This document shows positions 1 to 9,700 of a DNA stretch of 64,000 nt, in pieces (position 1 is the stretch's first letter; the number at the start of each line of letters is the position of its first letter). A program made the position numbers and the translations under genes. Source of the DNA: Paludibacteraceae bacterium (GTDB lineage Bacteria; Bacteroidota; Bacteroidia; Bacteroidales; Paludibacteraceae); NCBI GenBank assembly GCA_024692565.1, contig JAILMN010000025.1, positions 1 to 64,000 on the forward strand. Reading direction: 5' to 3'. The notes under the pieces were generated by a model that was given only the letters and a program-made list of their open reading frames with translations, had not been told where the DNA came from and did not search any database.

Positions 1-1
1 T

Positions 2-178
2 CCCGTCATCCGAAAAAGAGCCTTGAAGCATGACGGACGTATCATGGACGCACTTATCGCGTGCCCCGATGCATTCAACCGAATCGCCGGATTTGTGCAC
101 GCCGTCGAGCGCTTCAAACGACGCGAAGCAAAGAAACAAGCAAAACAAGCCAAAGACGACTCATCATCGGCTCATTAA
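2..178 (+). CDS. C-terminal fragment of an upstream ORF (runs off window), unknown function
   Basis: Frame 2 open from base 2 to TAA 176-178: PVIRKRALKHDGRIMDALIACPDAFNRIAGFVHAVERFKRREAKKQAKQAKDDSSSAH*. Confidence 0.5.
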   Translation, partial: PVIRKRALKHDGRIMDALIACPDAFNRIAGFVHAVERFKRREAKKQAKQAKDDSSSAH

Positions 179-213
179 CCTGGTATTTACCTGTCATTTA
201 CGTGTTTAGAATT

Positions 214-561
214 ATGAAAGTCACATTATCAGAACAATGTTTGTCCCTCACCGGTATGCTCGAAAGAGGGCTTGGATACCATCTCGAACGCCGCAAAAAC
301 GGCTTCTTCTCCAAACGAAACCAAAAAGGCTTCGTCCCGCCTGACGGACATTGGCGGTTTATCGTCCTCTGTGCCGAGTTGGCGCAAAACAAACTCTACA
401 TCACCGATATCAAAGTCGATTGGGCTGAATTGACGATCGCGCTTAGAAAGGCACATCATTTCATCGCCTCGGATGCAGTTTACAGTAACGGTAATAAGCA
501 TATCAAAATCCTTTACGATGCACGCGACATCCTCAACCTCAAAACAACTTACAGCTTATGA
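214..561 (+). CDS. hypothetical protein, mobile-element/phage-like cargo
   Basis: MKVTLSEQCLSL... internal ATG at 214, in frame with the listed ORF; the N-terminal extension from 61 overlaps the preceding frame and is unlikely. Confidence 0.6.
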   Translation: MKVTLSEQCLSLTGMLERGLGYHLERRKNGFFSKRNQKGFVPPDGHWRFIVLCAELAQNKLYITDIKVDWAELTIALRKAHHFIASDAVYSNGNKHIKILYDARDILNLKTTYSL

Positions 562-794
562 AAAAAAACGCAATCACACTAACCACACTCGCCGCACGGC
601 TCGAAAGAGCCATCCACGCCGATGTCGGTATGAATGGGCTGAAAATTCTCATCTACGGATGGAGGATGAAGTACCATCTTATCCAAGAACATACTTTTCA
701 CATCCGCAGGCAACAGGACGGTGAAGCCTATCTCAGCCACTCGGAAGCCATCCATTTTTCGCACTATTGCGGGTATGATTTGACCCGAGATTGA
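558..794 (+). CDS. hypothetical protein
   Basis: 78-aa ORF overlapping the preceding stop by 4 nt (ATGA), followed by a hairpin terminator. Confidence 0.5.
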   Translation: MKKNAITLTTLAARLERAIHADVGMNGLKILIYGWRMKYHLIQEHTFHIRRQQDGEAYLSHSEAIHFSHYCGYDLTRD

Positions 795-823
795 GAAAAA
801 CCGATTATTAATCTATCTCGCGG

Positions 824-851
824 AGCCGGTTTCTTGCCGGCTTCGTTTTTT
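824..851 (+). terminator. Rho-independent terminator
   Basis: AGCCGG-loop-CCGGCT followed by tcgttttttt. Confidence 0.7.
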
Positions 852-892
852 TGTACTACTTTTGCACAAAATTTCAGAAAGGAGCCTAAACT

Positions 893-1093
893 ATGACCAA
901 GCAACAAATCATCAAAATCGTCATCTCGGTGCTCATCGCGGCACTAACCGCACTCGGAGCAGCGTTCGGACTTACGTCCTGCAATGTGGTCAGAACGATC
1001 ACCAACCGTTCGGAGTTTTACCAACGCGGCGACACCTCCGTCACCATCCAAACTAAAACCATCGAGAGCTACGACGCTTCGAAGAAACTCTAA
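893..1093 (+). CDS. small secreted/lipoprotein-like protein, 'smalltalk'-like
   Basis: MTKQQIIKIVISVLIAALTALGAAFGLTSCNVV: short TM/signal with TSC, resembling Bacteroidales smalltalk proteins. Confidence 0.5.
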   Translation: MTKQQIIKIVISVLIAALTALGAAFGLTSCNVVRTITNRSEFYQRGDTSVTIQTKTIESYDASKKL

Positions 1094-1164
1094 GAGCTAA
1101 AAGAGCCGGCTCTGAAAAGAATGGCTCGCAACGGATTGTTTAACTCCCTAAACCTTAACGAATT

Positions 1165-1554
1165 ATGGCAATTGTTAAATGGGCAAAAGGTATTGATTTT
1201 GTGTCGGGTTTGCTGAGCAAGCGCCCCAAAAAGGGCACTCCGCACAGTGAGCACTCGAACGCGCTTCTGGCTACCCACCGAGTAGCGGCTACGACCAACC
1301 CGGATTGCACCCGCATCTACATGGTTGGTGAGTACAACCGCTCAACGCCTGTAACGGCACGTGAGGCTCAGCTCCGTACTCGTTTCGCAGCGGTAACCCG
1401 CGCAGTCGCTACCCGCGCTAAGGACCTCATGAACATGACCACCGACCAGGCTAACTTCCTCGCACAGAAGGATCAGCCGAACGGTAAGAAGACCATGAAA
1501 GCCTATCTCTGGAGCATCTGCGCAGCCGCGTACGACGCCGAGCATCAGGGCTAA
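1165..1554 (+). CDS. hypothetical protein (129 aa), phage/mobile-element-like cargo
   Basis: Complete ORF between hairpin terminators. Confidence 0.6.
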   Translation: MAIVKWAKGIDFVSGLLSKRPKKGTPHSEHSNALLATHRVAATTNPDCTRIYMVGEYNRSTPVTAREAQLRTRFAAVTRAVATRAKDLMNMTTDQANFLAQKDQPNGKKTMKAYLWSICAAAYDAEHQG

Positions 1555-1558
1555 TCGC

Positions 1559-1592
1559 CGGAAGGGGCACCGCAAGGTGCTCCTTCTTTTTT
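1559..1592 (+). terminator. Rho-independent terminator, GNRA tetraloop
   Basis: gaaggggcacc-gcaa-ggtgctccttc (11-bp stem, one G.U) followed by a T run. Confidence 0.85.
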
Positions 1593-1663
1593 AGCCCCCT
1601 TTCCTCTGCTTCGCCCGTTCCCCCGTTTCATCGGGGGACATCATGGGGTGCTTTTTTTTTGTA

Positions 1664-1790
1664 GTACTTCGGCACGCCCCTTCCCTTCGTCAGCGCTATA
1701 TGCTCCACACACTCAGGGTGGGTTCCCTCCGAATTTACGTTCGCGTCCCGCTGTACATATGCAAGTTGCGCATTTTTTGCCATCCGCGGC
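1664..1790. repeat. Intergenic repeated element, copy A
   Basis: Shares 'cttcgg(c/t)acgcccct', 'ccgaatttacgttc', 'cgcgtcccgc', 'acat(a)cgcaagtt' and 'gcattttttgc' in the same order with 61068-61245. Confidence 0.55.
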
Positions 1791-1993
1791 TTTGCCGCTT
1801 CTTGATGACGGCTAGCCTCCGCTCCGCGCGATTGCCTGAACCCCCTCGAAACAGTTCTTTTGAGAAGAGGTACGCAAAAGCACGTGGGCAGGGGAGCCCT
1901 TGTTTCGAAGGGTTGCATGCGCTATCTGCATAGTTCGAGGCCATCCGCCATCACGGAGTTAAACTCCGTAAATGTCAAAAAAATGCAGAAAAA

Positions 1994-2025
1994 TTTGCAT
2001 ATGTGCGATTTTTGTTGTACCTTTG
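1994..2025 (+). promoter_or_regulatory. Bacteroidetes-type promoter (-33 TTTG / -7 TACCTTTG)
   Basis: TTTG 1994-1997, 20-nt spacer, TACCTTTG 2018-2025. Confidence 0.8.
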
Positions 2026-2085
2026 CAGCCGCAAAGGTTTTTGACACAAATAACAAACAATAAATCAACTAAAACATAACCAATC

Positions 2086-4767
2086 ATGAAGAAATTTTTC
2101 TTATTCATCGTTGCGGCCTTGTTCACAATCAGTGTAAAGGCTCAGATTACCCAAATTGTATCTTGGCAAAATCGTAGCTTAATAGAGTACGGCAACGGAC
2201 AGGCCTATGATTTAACGCTGCGACACTATCCCATTGAATTTACAGTACGCGGTACCGGATTTGTGCATGCGTATATGCAGGTGAGTTATGATTGTGGAAA
2301 ATCATGGTCTCTTGCAGAAGGGGCGAATTCATTTGAGGTTCAAGATACGAAAACAATAATAGAAGGCGAATCGTCGATTATGCTGCTACTGCAGACGATT
2401 GAACTCAATCGCACAGGTGTTGATTCCGTGTGGTATAGGACGGTTGCTGTGGACATGAATACGAATCAAGAAATGGTTTCGGATACGCTCAAGCTGCGTG
2501 CTGAATATCCGTTAACGACTAGTTGGTGGACTGAAGGATATTGGAGTATGCCGGTCGGCCAGGAATGGAAAATGGATAAAGCGGAGTATTGCATGGAGTA
2601 TCAAATCACCAGTGAGTTTCCGTTAGTAGATCTGCATGAGGATTATAACTATGTTTACTTCAAAATGCCTGCTTGCCCGGTTGATATCAAAAAGGTGGAG
2701 AAAAAATACACCGTTACGTATTACAACGCGGACTATAAATGGCTTGACCGTATAGAGGTGGAGTGCGGTACGGACGCTACGCACATGGGTCCTACAACCC
2801 CTGAGTACGGTACCTATAAATTCATCGGTTGGAACAAAGATCTATCGAATGTGCAAAGCAATATGTCCGTTGTGGCTCGTTACGATATTGGCAACGACTA
2901 TGACCTGTTTGTGACGCTTGATGAGCACCGCAATGACCGCTTCGCGTTTGATGGCTTTGTGGGCAACGAAACACGCGCGATGGTGGGCGATGAACTGACC
3001 TTCTCCGTAGGTATTTTTGCTACTGCCAACGCATCGATTTATTACGAAACCGCGCAGTGGAACAATACCGAGCAAGAATGGGTTTGGCCGAGCCAACAAG
3101 ACGGCGGTAAGAAAGTAGGCGACTACACCGCAAATACCCAAGGTCTGCTTTCGCAAAAAGTCACCGTTTGCTACGATGTCAACACCCAGTATGTCCATGC
3201 GTTCGAGCATCGTCTGGCGGTACGTTTCTATCTTGTTATCGCCGGTCAACGCGTATATAGTGAACCGTACGAGTTCGATGTCTATTATCCGCTCTTTATG
3301 CGCAGTAAGGAAACATTGTATGTCACGAATAATGTAGGCAACCATTCGCTGGATGACGAGTATTTGCGTATTCCTGCGCGCTGCTATGATACGATTCATA
3401 TTCAGGGAATCAACGGCGCGAGTGGTGACTGCTTTACTTATCAGCGTGTACTCAAACCTTCCTCCCCGGTGGACAACGGCGTGGACAACGAAGACAAAGC
3501 CTATATCATTGCCCCGGGTGAATTGGATACCATCCTGGTTAACATCCCGACAACGCCGGTGGTATTCGAAGTGACGGGACAAGGCAAAGAGGAATATAAG
3601 AAATACGGCAACAATGTTTACTATGCAGAAGAAGTAGCCTGCGGCGGCTCGGTTGCTCATATGCCGGAAGATCCCGAAGAAGCAGGCTCTATCTTCCTCG
3701 GTTGGGAATCTTGGAGCTCAAGCGACTATCCTGATGATGCATACACCCATGTGCCTGCCGGTTTCCCCATGGTCGGATTCTCGGCTAAATGGGAAGAACT
3801 GCCCGAAGTACCGAAATATACGGTTAAGTTCTTCGGAAAAGACAGCGTAGCGCAGATAGGTGAAGACCAATTGGTTAATGAAGGCGAGGATGCCGTACCA
3901 CCTACTGCACCCGAAGTAAGCGGCTTCCACTTCGTAGGTTGGGATAAGCCCTATACCACTATCACGGCTAATACCGAAATCGTAGCCCTCTATGGCGAGG
4001 ATGCCAAGACTTGGACGGTAACGTACCAGAATTGGGACGGCACAGCTCTCGACACCGAAGAGGTAAATGATGGTGAAGCGGCCAAAGGTGTTATCGCTAC
4101 GCGTGATAACTATACTTTCGCCGGCTGGGTTAATCCTACCACAGACGAAGCTGTTGACCTGTCGCATGTCACAGCAGATATTACCGTAAAGGCTGCCTTC
4201 ACACTCAATGTATATACCATCACCTATACGCACAGACCGGATGGGGAAGTAGTAGAGGAGATCGCCACGGAAGAAGTAAAACATGGGGAGATGCCTACTT
4301 ATTGGACTCTTATAGAGACGATGCTTGAGGAGGATATCAAGCAAGGAATGGGCGATCAGTATGTGGCGAATATCAAAGGTTGGAATCCGACTATCGTAGC
4401 GGCTACCGAAGATGCCTCTTACGAATTACTTTATACCATCTCGCTGCGTAAATACACCGTTCGTTTCCAGAACTGGGATTTCTCGCTTCTGGACGAGCAA
4501 CAGGTAGAGTATGGCAAGGCGGCTACAGCGCCTGCTGACCCGACACGCGAAGGCTTTACCTTCAAAGGCTGGGACCGCGCGTTCGACAATATCATCGCTG
4601 ATAAAGTCGTAACGGCACTCTTCGAGAAGAACAAAGAAGATCAGCAAGGCATCGACGAAACCGTCAATCGTCAATCGTCCAATCGTAAATTCGTCGAAGA
4701 CGGCAGCCTCTTCATCGCCCTGCCCGATGGTCGTATCTACAACGCCAACGGCCTGCGAGTAAAATAA
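2086..4767 (+). CDS. secreted InlB-type (Listeria-Bacteroides) repeat protein with short C-terminal sorting-like tag
   Basis: Signal peptide MKKFFLFIVAALFTISVKAQ; repeats like YTVRFQNWDFSLLDEQQVEYGKAATAPADPTREGFTFKGWD; C-terminus GSLFIALPDGRIYNANGLRVK. Confidence 0.85.
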   Translation: MKKFFLFIVAALFTISVKAQITQIVSWQNRSLIEYGNGQAYDLTLRHYPIEFTVRGTGFVHAYMQVSYDCGKSWSLAEGANSFEVQDTKTIIEGESSIMLLLQTIELNRTGVDSVWYRTVAVDMNTNQEMVSDTLKLRAEYPLTTSWWTEGYWSMPVGQEWKMDKAEYCMEYQITSEFPLVDLHEDYNYVYFKMPACPVDIKKVEKKYTVTYYNADYKWLDRIEVECGTDATHMGPTTPEYGTYKFIGWNKDLSNVQSNMSVVARYDIGNDYDLFVTLDEHRNDRFAFDGFVGNETRAMVGDELTFSVGIFATANASIYYETAQWNNTEQEWVWPSQQDGGKKVGDYTANTQGLLSQKVTVCYDVNTQYVHAFEHRLAVRFYLVIAGQRVYSEPYEFDVYYPLFMRSKETLYVTNNVGNHSLDDEYLRIPARCYDTIHIQGINGASGDCFTYQRVLKPSSPVDNGVDNEDKAYIIAPGELDTILVNIPTTPVVFEVTGQGKEEYKKYGNNVYYAEEVACGGSVAHMPEDPEEAGSIFLGWESWSSSDYPDDAYTHVPAGFPMVGFSAKWEELPEVPKYTVKFFGKDSVAQIGEDQLVNEGEDAVPPTAPEVSGFHFVGWDKPYTTITANTEIVALYGEDAKTWTVTYQNWDGTALDTEEVNDGEAAKGVIATRDNYTFAGWVNPTTDEAVDLSHVTADITVKAAFTLNVYTITYTHRPDGEVVEEIATEEVKHGEMPTYWTLIETMLEEDIKQGMGDQYVANIKGWNPTIVAATEDASYELLYTISLRKYTVRFQNWDFSLLDEQQVEYGKAATAPADPTREGFTFKGWDRAFDNIIADKVVTALFEKNKEDQQGIDETVNRQSSNRKFVEDGSLFIALPDGRIYNANGLRVK

Positions 4768-4784
4768 TCGAATAATCGAACATC

Positions 4785-4820
4785 AAAAAGGAGCCCTCCC
4801 GACATTAAGGGAGGGCTTCC
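4785..4820 (-). terminator. Terminator hairpin, T-run on minus strand
   Basis: ggagccctccc...gggagggcttcc stem; minus-strand readout ends ...ggctcctttttg. Confidence 0.7.
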
Positions 4821-4898
4821 AAATGCATGAGGCCGGGCTTAGCCGTTGTGCTCTGTGGCGACGCACACTATACAGGACGAAAGCGGTCAGCGCCGGTA

Positions 4899-5843
4899 CT
4901 ACAGCGCTGACACTCTCTTTCCGGTTACGTCGTAGATCTCGCCGTTTTGATTAATTAGTATTTTTCCGTTATGCAGTACCTTTATACAAGGTATATTGCT
5001 GCTTTGTGTATCACTTATGCTTGTAGGTACGGATTGAACATATACCAGCCGCACCGAGCGTCCGTAGTACAGGCTGTTGGTCGTCATTTCTGCGCCGTCC
5101 GCTATCACATAAAAACTATATGCCTCGGATGTACCGTCAGCCGTAGCAGACCAATAACTGCCGATAGGACTTCCCGTGTCCTCCATGTTAACCTCCTTCC
5201 CATCACGGAAACCGCCGCAGGGCAGGAATACCGCGCCGGCAGTCTGCATGGCGGACCATTGTTCTAATGTGTAGGTATTGGCCGTCCAGTTCCCCGGGTT
5301 GGGAAAGAAACCACATCCGTCGGGCAATACAAAGCCATCTGGCAACAGGAGGTATCCCATCACGCCGTTGACCGAAGCCTGCCCGCGTAAGCCGGATGCA
5401 TTCGTGCGTTGCGTAAGCAGGTACGTCCATTCGTCGAATGTGAGGGTACGCCATATGCCGTCGGTGCTGCCGCCGTTGCTGATAGCGTTTGTGCCCCAGT
5501 CGGTGAAGAGGGCATAATCGCCATCGGAAGTAGATGCTTTATATGGGGCATCGCCTGTTCCCCAACCGAAGAGGTCAATCCATTTTTCCTGCTGGTCACG
5601 GTCAGTTGCGGTCTCATTGCCTGCGGTATATCCAAGCACGGTATATTGCTCTGCTGCGAACTGCCATGTGGCTGTGCTTGCTTGATATTGCAGGTTGCCT
5701 TTCGAGAAGACAACATAATCGCCCTTTTCATTGATAGTGAAGTGTCCTGTAAGCGCCCCGTCGGCGGCAGCCAAAGCTGAAGAAAGTGGCCAAGTGGTCA
5801 GGACCAAAGTACAAAGTGCAGATAATAACTTTTTCATACGCAT
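4899..5843 (-). CDS. secreted FISUMP/major-paralogous-domain-like protein with short C-terminal tag
   Basis: Signal peptide; ...IWRTLTFDEWTYLLTQR...GYLLLPDGF...SYWSAT...SVRLVYV; C-terminus IKVLHNGKILINQNGEIYDVTGKRVSAL. Confidence 0.7.
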   Translation of the reverse strand: MRMKKLLSALCTLVLTTWPLSSALAAADGALTGHFTINEKGDYVVFSKGNLQYQASTATWQFAAEQYTVLGYTAGNETATDRDQQEKWIDLFGWGTGDAPYKASTSDGDYALFTDWGTNAISNGGSTDGIWRTLTFDEWTYLLTQRTNASGLRGQASVNGVMGYLLLPDGFVLPDGCGFFPNPGNWTANTYTLEQWSAMQTAGAVFLPCGGFRDGKEVNMEDTGSPIGSYWSATADGTSEAYSFYVIADGAEMTTNSLYYGRSVRLVYVQSVPTSISDTQSSNIPCIKVLHNGKILINQNGEIYDVTGKRVSAL

Positions 5844-5846
5844 AGT

Positions 5847-6662
5847 TTACATTTTGACGGTTAATGACTGTCCATCTACGGATGTGGTGGCGGTTGGGAC
5901 GAAGGTGAAGATTCGCCCCGTACCGGCGTGGTAATATTTGAGGGTTACTGTTTCCCCTTCCTTTCGTGCGTGGACGTTGAAGCGAACGGGCGAGAACCAC
6001 AGGTCATCGCCGAAGACGTATGTGCCCCGGCACTCGTCTCCTACAAACGCAGCGAGGATATCCCCCTTGGCGGTCTTGACATCGGAGCCCTCTAAGGGAA
6101 GGCATGTGACGCAGAAATTCGTCAGTATGGGGTAAGAAGCCGGTCCCTGGGTAAAAGGAAAGACGGAATGTGTCCCCAAACCATACACCTTCCCTAATTC
6201 GAGGTATTCAGCCGATTCATAACTAAAGAGCTGGTGAAGCGTTGCGCTATAATAGCGCAGCGTGAAGGAAAGAAAGGTGTTTTCCGGCTCGTTGTGGTAT
6301 GATTTGAGAATAAAGATTCCCTTGTCATTACTAGTTTCTTCTCCGACGGTAACCGCCGGCGTTGCCATTCCGCGCAGTTCGTCCTCGACAAAGATCGCCA
6401 GAAGGTCGTTCGTGTCGGCAGTAGGCATGAGAATGTCCTCCAACTCAATGTACATAATCATCCAGTTCTCATACTTTGTCGGGTCGGGTTCCTGCCAGTC
6501 AGGACGGGCTACATTACCGGAATAATCCACTTGCCACAACGGTGCGGCGGCACTAGCGCCTTCGGGTTCGGTAACAGAGTAATACTCCGCATTCTTGTCG
6601 CCATTTTTGCACGCCGCCAGACAGAGGGTGACGAGCGTCAGAAATATAATACTCTTTTTCAT
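5847..6662 (-). CDS. lipoprotein with two copies of a 'LLAIFVgDEcRG' domain
   Basis: Lipobox LCLAAC; NDLLAIFVEDELRG... and DILAAFVGDECRG... followed by ...tLkYYhA.tGriftF. Confidence 0.65.
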   Translation of the reverse strand: MKKSIIFLTLVTLCLAACKNGDKNAEYYSVTEPEGASAAAPLWQVDYSGNVARPDWQEPDPTKYENWMIMYIELEDILMPTADTNDLLAIFVEDELRGMATPAVTVGEETSNDKGIFILKSYHNEPENTFLSFTLRYYSATLHQLFSYESAEYLELGKVYGLGTHSVFPFTQGPASYPILTNFCVTCLPLEGSDVKTAKGDILAAFVGDECRGTYVFGDDLWFSPVRFNVHARKEGETVTLKYYHAGTGRIFTFVPTATTSVDGQSLTVKM

Positions 6663-6705
6663 AGATTTTCTTTTTTTCGTTATAACGATATATCGAGTTA
6701 TCGAA

Positions 6706-9700
6706 TTATTTTACTACCACTTTTTTGCAGTTATGGATGTAAACCCCCGGTTCGGTAGGTTCATTGGGCAGCATAACGCCCAGCACAGTGAACCATCCCT
6801 TGGTGCCGCAACCGCAGTCTGTCTCTGTACTATTGCCATCCTCTATTCCTTTGTTGCGGAAAGAGATGAGGACAGGTTGGTCAGGCGATCCGATGACGGC
6901 ATTGGCCCGGTAGGTCATCTGCTCATCGGAAGTGGCGATAATCACACCGTCCCGTTCGATAGCGAAGCGGATCGCGGATTGCACATCATTGCTGACGGTC
7001 AGATAGAAGACGCTGTCTTTGGCGACGGTTTCGCCTATGCGTTCGCTGTAAGCGAGAGCTACAAGGCGGTCGCCTTCTTGCAGGCTGACACCCTCCACAA
7101 TCGCGGAAACACTCATCGTGCTCTGGCGCGCGGGCGCGGCAGAACGCACGGTAGAGTATGACCACTCGTCAATGAAGGTGCTGTTTGGCTCATAGAACGG
7201 ATAGATGAATTTAGTGTCGTTATCGGCTTTGCGCAGCAGCATGTATCCTTCTCCCGGCTTCATGTACTCCAGGCTGCCTTTCCACCTCCCTACGCCTGCC
7301 ACCTTGGTGAAGTAGGCGAACTCGTTGTGACTCTTGATGACATCACCGGGCTGCGCCTTATCGAAATAGTCGGAGAGTGCCGTTTCGACAGGCAGGTTGT
7401 ACATCGGGGTGTAGCCGATGCCGTTCCAACCGCTCTTGACGGAGATAGTACGTAAATCCATCTGCCTGATGATATTACCGGCAATGGGGAACGAGGTTTT
7501 CTCGCTTACCTTGACGGCATAGGCGCACTTCGGGCTGATTGCATAATTCTTGCCGGTAGAAGCAAGCCAATGCCCGTCGCGGTAGATGAATGTGGCGGTG
7601 CTGTTCATGTCGGTAAGCACATCGCCCTCTTTCCATGGCAGCCCGTCCAGCAGCGTGTTGAGGTTGAGCCGCTCGGCGTTGGTGACGTTGAAGGATATCC
7701 AGTTCCATCCCTCTTTGAGGTGGAAGGTTTGTACATACTTGTTATCCGCCTCGAATCTTACAGGTACATCCGTGCCCATAACGGCGCCGCTCTGGAAGGG
7801 AATAGCATCACGTACAGGGTTGTCATCCGTAGGCATGGTGAGCATCATCTCGCGTCCCGTGGAATACTGCCAGAGTTTGAAATAGAGGTCGTTGCCGGAA
7901 ACGCGGTTGTCATAGACCGTAAGGTAGAGATTGCTCTCGCCGGTCTGCGCCGAGTAGTGAATATTGGCAAAGCCGTGGCACTTGCCCAGTCTGTCGAAAG
8001 CACCTACGATGTCGCGGTTGTCAATATCTATCTCGCCGCGTACAAACACACGCCCGATGATATTCATTGAGTTCTGCAGCAATTCATGATCAATATTGTT
8101 TGTCCATTCCGGCTGTTCTCCCTCTACGGTAAGCGTGAAATATAGGGGTTCGGAAACGCCGTTCTCGTCCGTCAGGTACAGTACCTCGTCGTAGGTTCCT
8201 ACGTTCAGACCTTTGTTTATTGTACCCATTATCGTGACCTTGTTTTGCGCCGTAATGACATCGGTGTAGGTGTCTAACGTGAGCCATTTCGGGCAGTTCT
8301 CTATGGTGAATGTATGGCTTGTAGCGCTGATATTCTCTAATTCGAAATATACCTGCTCCTCATTCCCGTAGAAAGTGGTCCTATCCACCCGTTTCTCAGT
8401 CCATCTCAGCGTGCTGTTGTTGACGAAATAGACGGCCGTAGCAGGGGAAGCCATTGCGTTGCCGTTCTTATCCTCTACATCACGCAGGGTAACGTATATA
8501 TTGCGGCGGTTGATGCGGGACGCCAGTTCGTTGATGTTCACCAGCACCTGATTATCCTTGCCTGCGAAGCTGAACGCGATATTCTTCAGTTCCTCGGCCG
8601 GCGCGACAGGCGCAGCCGTTGAATTGACGATAAGCGGCAAGATGGTGGTAATGGAGTCCACAAAGAGGTAATCGCGCTTGGGCGTAGTCGTCGGCTCCTT
8701 TGTAGTGGGGTCTAATTGGTACACCACTTGGTTGTTGTTGTCCAAATAGATTCTGCGGCTATAGGGGTATGCCACCAATTCGATATCGTTGTCCTTCTGC
8801 CTTTCCTGCCGGTCAAAACTGAGGTAGGTCATCAGTCCAGCTTCGTCGCCTGCGGGGCTCTTGGTAGCATAGCGTTCGATGAGCGAGAAGGGCAGCGCCT
8901 GGGCGAAGAAACACAGTTCGTCCAAATTACCGGTAAAGCCGTTTATGTCTGCGCTGATAGCCTGTATTCCTCCGCTGATACCGCCGAGCACGTCGGGCGA
9001 GAAGGAGGCTTTCAGTGCGCGGTCGATATAGATATTGGCTATATTGTGCGCGCGGTTGACCGTCATGGTGTAGTGGTGCCATGCGTTGTCGGAGTAACCG
9101 GAGCCGAGTTTGTACTCTTGTCCTGCCGAGCGATAGACAAGTTCCGCTCCGTCGAAGCCGATACAGAAGTGGTTCTTGTTTTCATCACCCGTTATACCCG
9201 TGTTACCTAACAGTACGCCTCGTCCCTGTTCATCGGTCTTGAACCAGAACATGAGTGTGTAGTCCTGTTCGGCGGTACGGTTGAGCGCGTTCTCGTCCAG
9301 TCGGACGGCATGTCCGTCGGTACGGAGCGACCATCCGCGCGGCATAGCCCATCCTGCATTGATAAGGCGTGCGTTGGCTCCCTGGGCATGATCAAGGGCA
9401 TACGTACCGGTGCCCTCGTTCATCGGGTAGTAATCTACGAGTCCCATCTCATAGCCGGTGAGGCGTCTGCCGCCGTAGGTGGTCCCCACCTCTCCGCCGG
9501 TCAGGGCACGGTACCACAACCGTGCCTCCATCATGCGACCGCGATAGTAGGTGCTCCTTGCGCGGTTGGTCTCATTGGTGCGGCCGAAGATAAGCGGCCC
9601 GACACCATTATAGGACTCCAAGATGCGGAAGGTATCGAGTATCACGCCGCCGTTATAGAAAGTAAGCAGGCCTTTCCTATCGCCGGCAGGACGTTGCATC

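Noticed and set aside
61-213. N-terminal extension of the 61-561 ORF
   Set aside because: Overlaps the frame-2 ORF ending at 178; the internal ATG at 214 gives a more plausible protein.
1643-2063. Small overlapping ORFs on both strands in the 1.6-2.06 kb gap
   Set aside because: Mutually overlapping, no recognisable protein signature; region is better explained as a repeated non-coding element.
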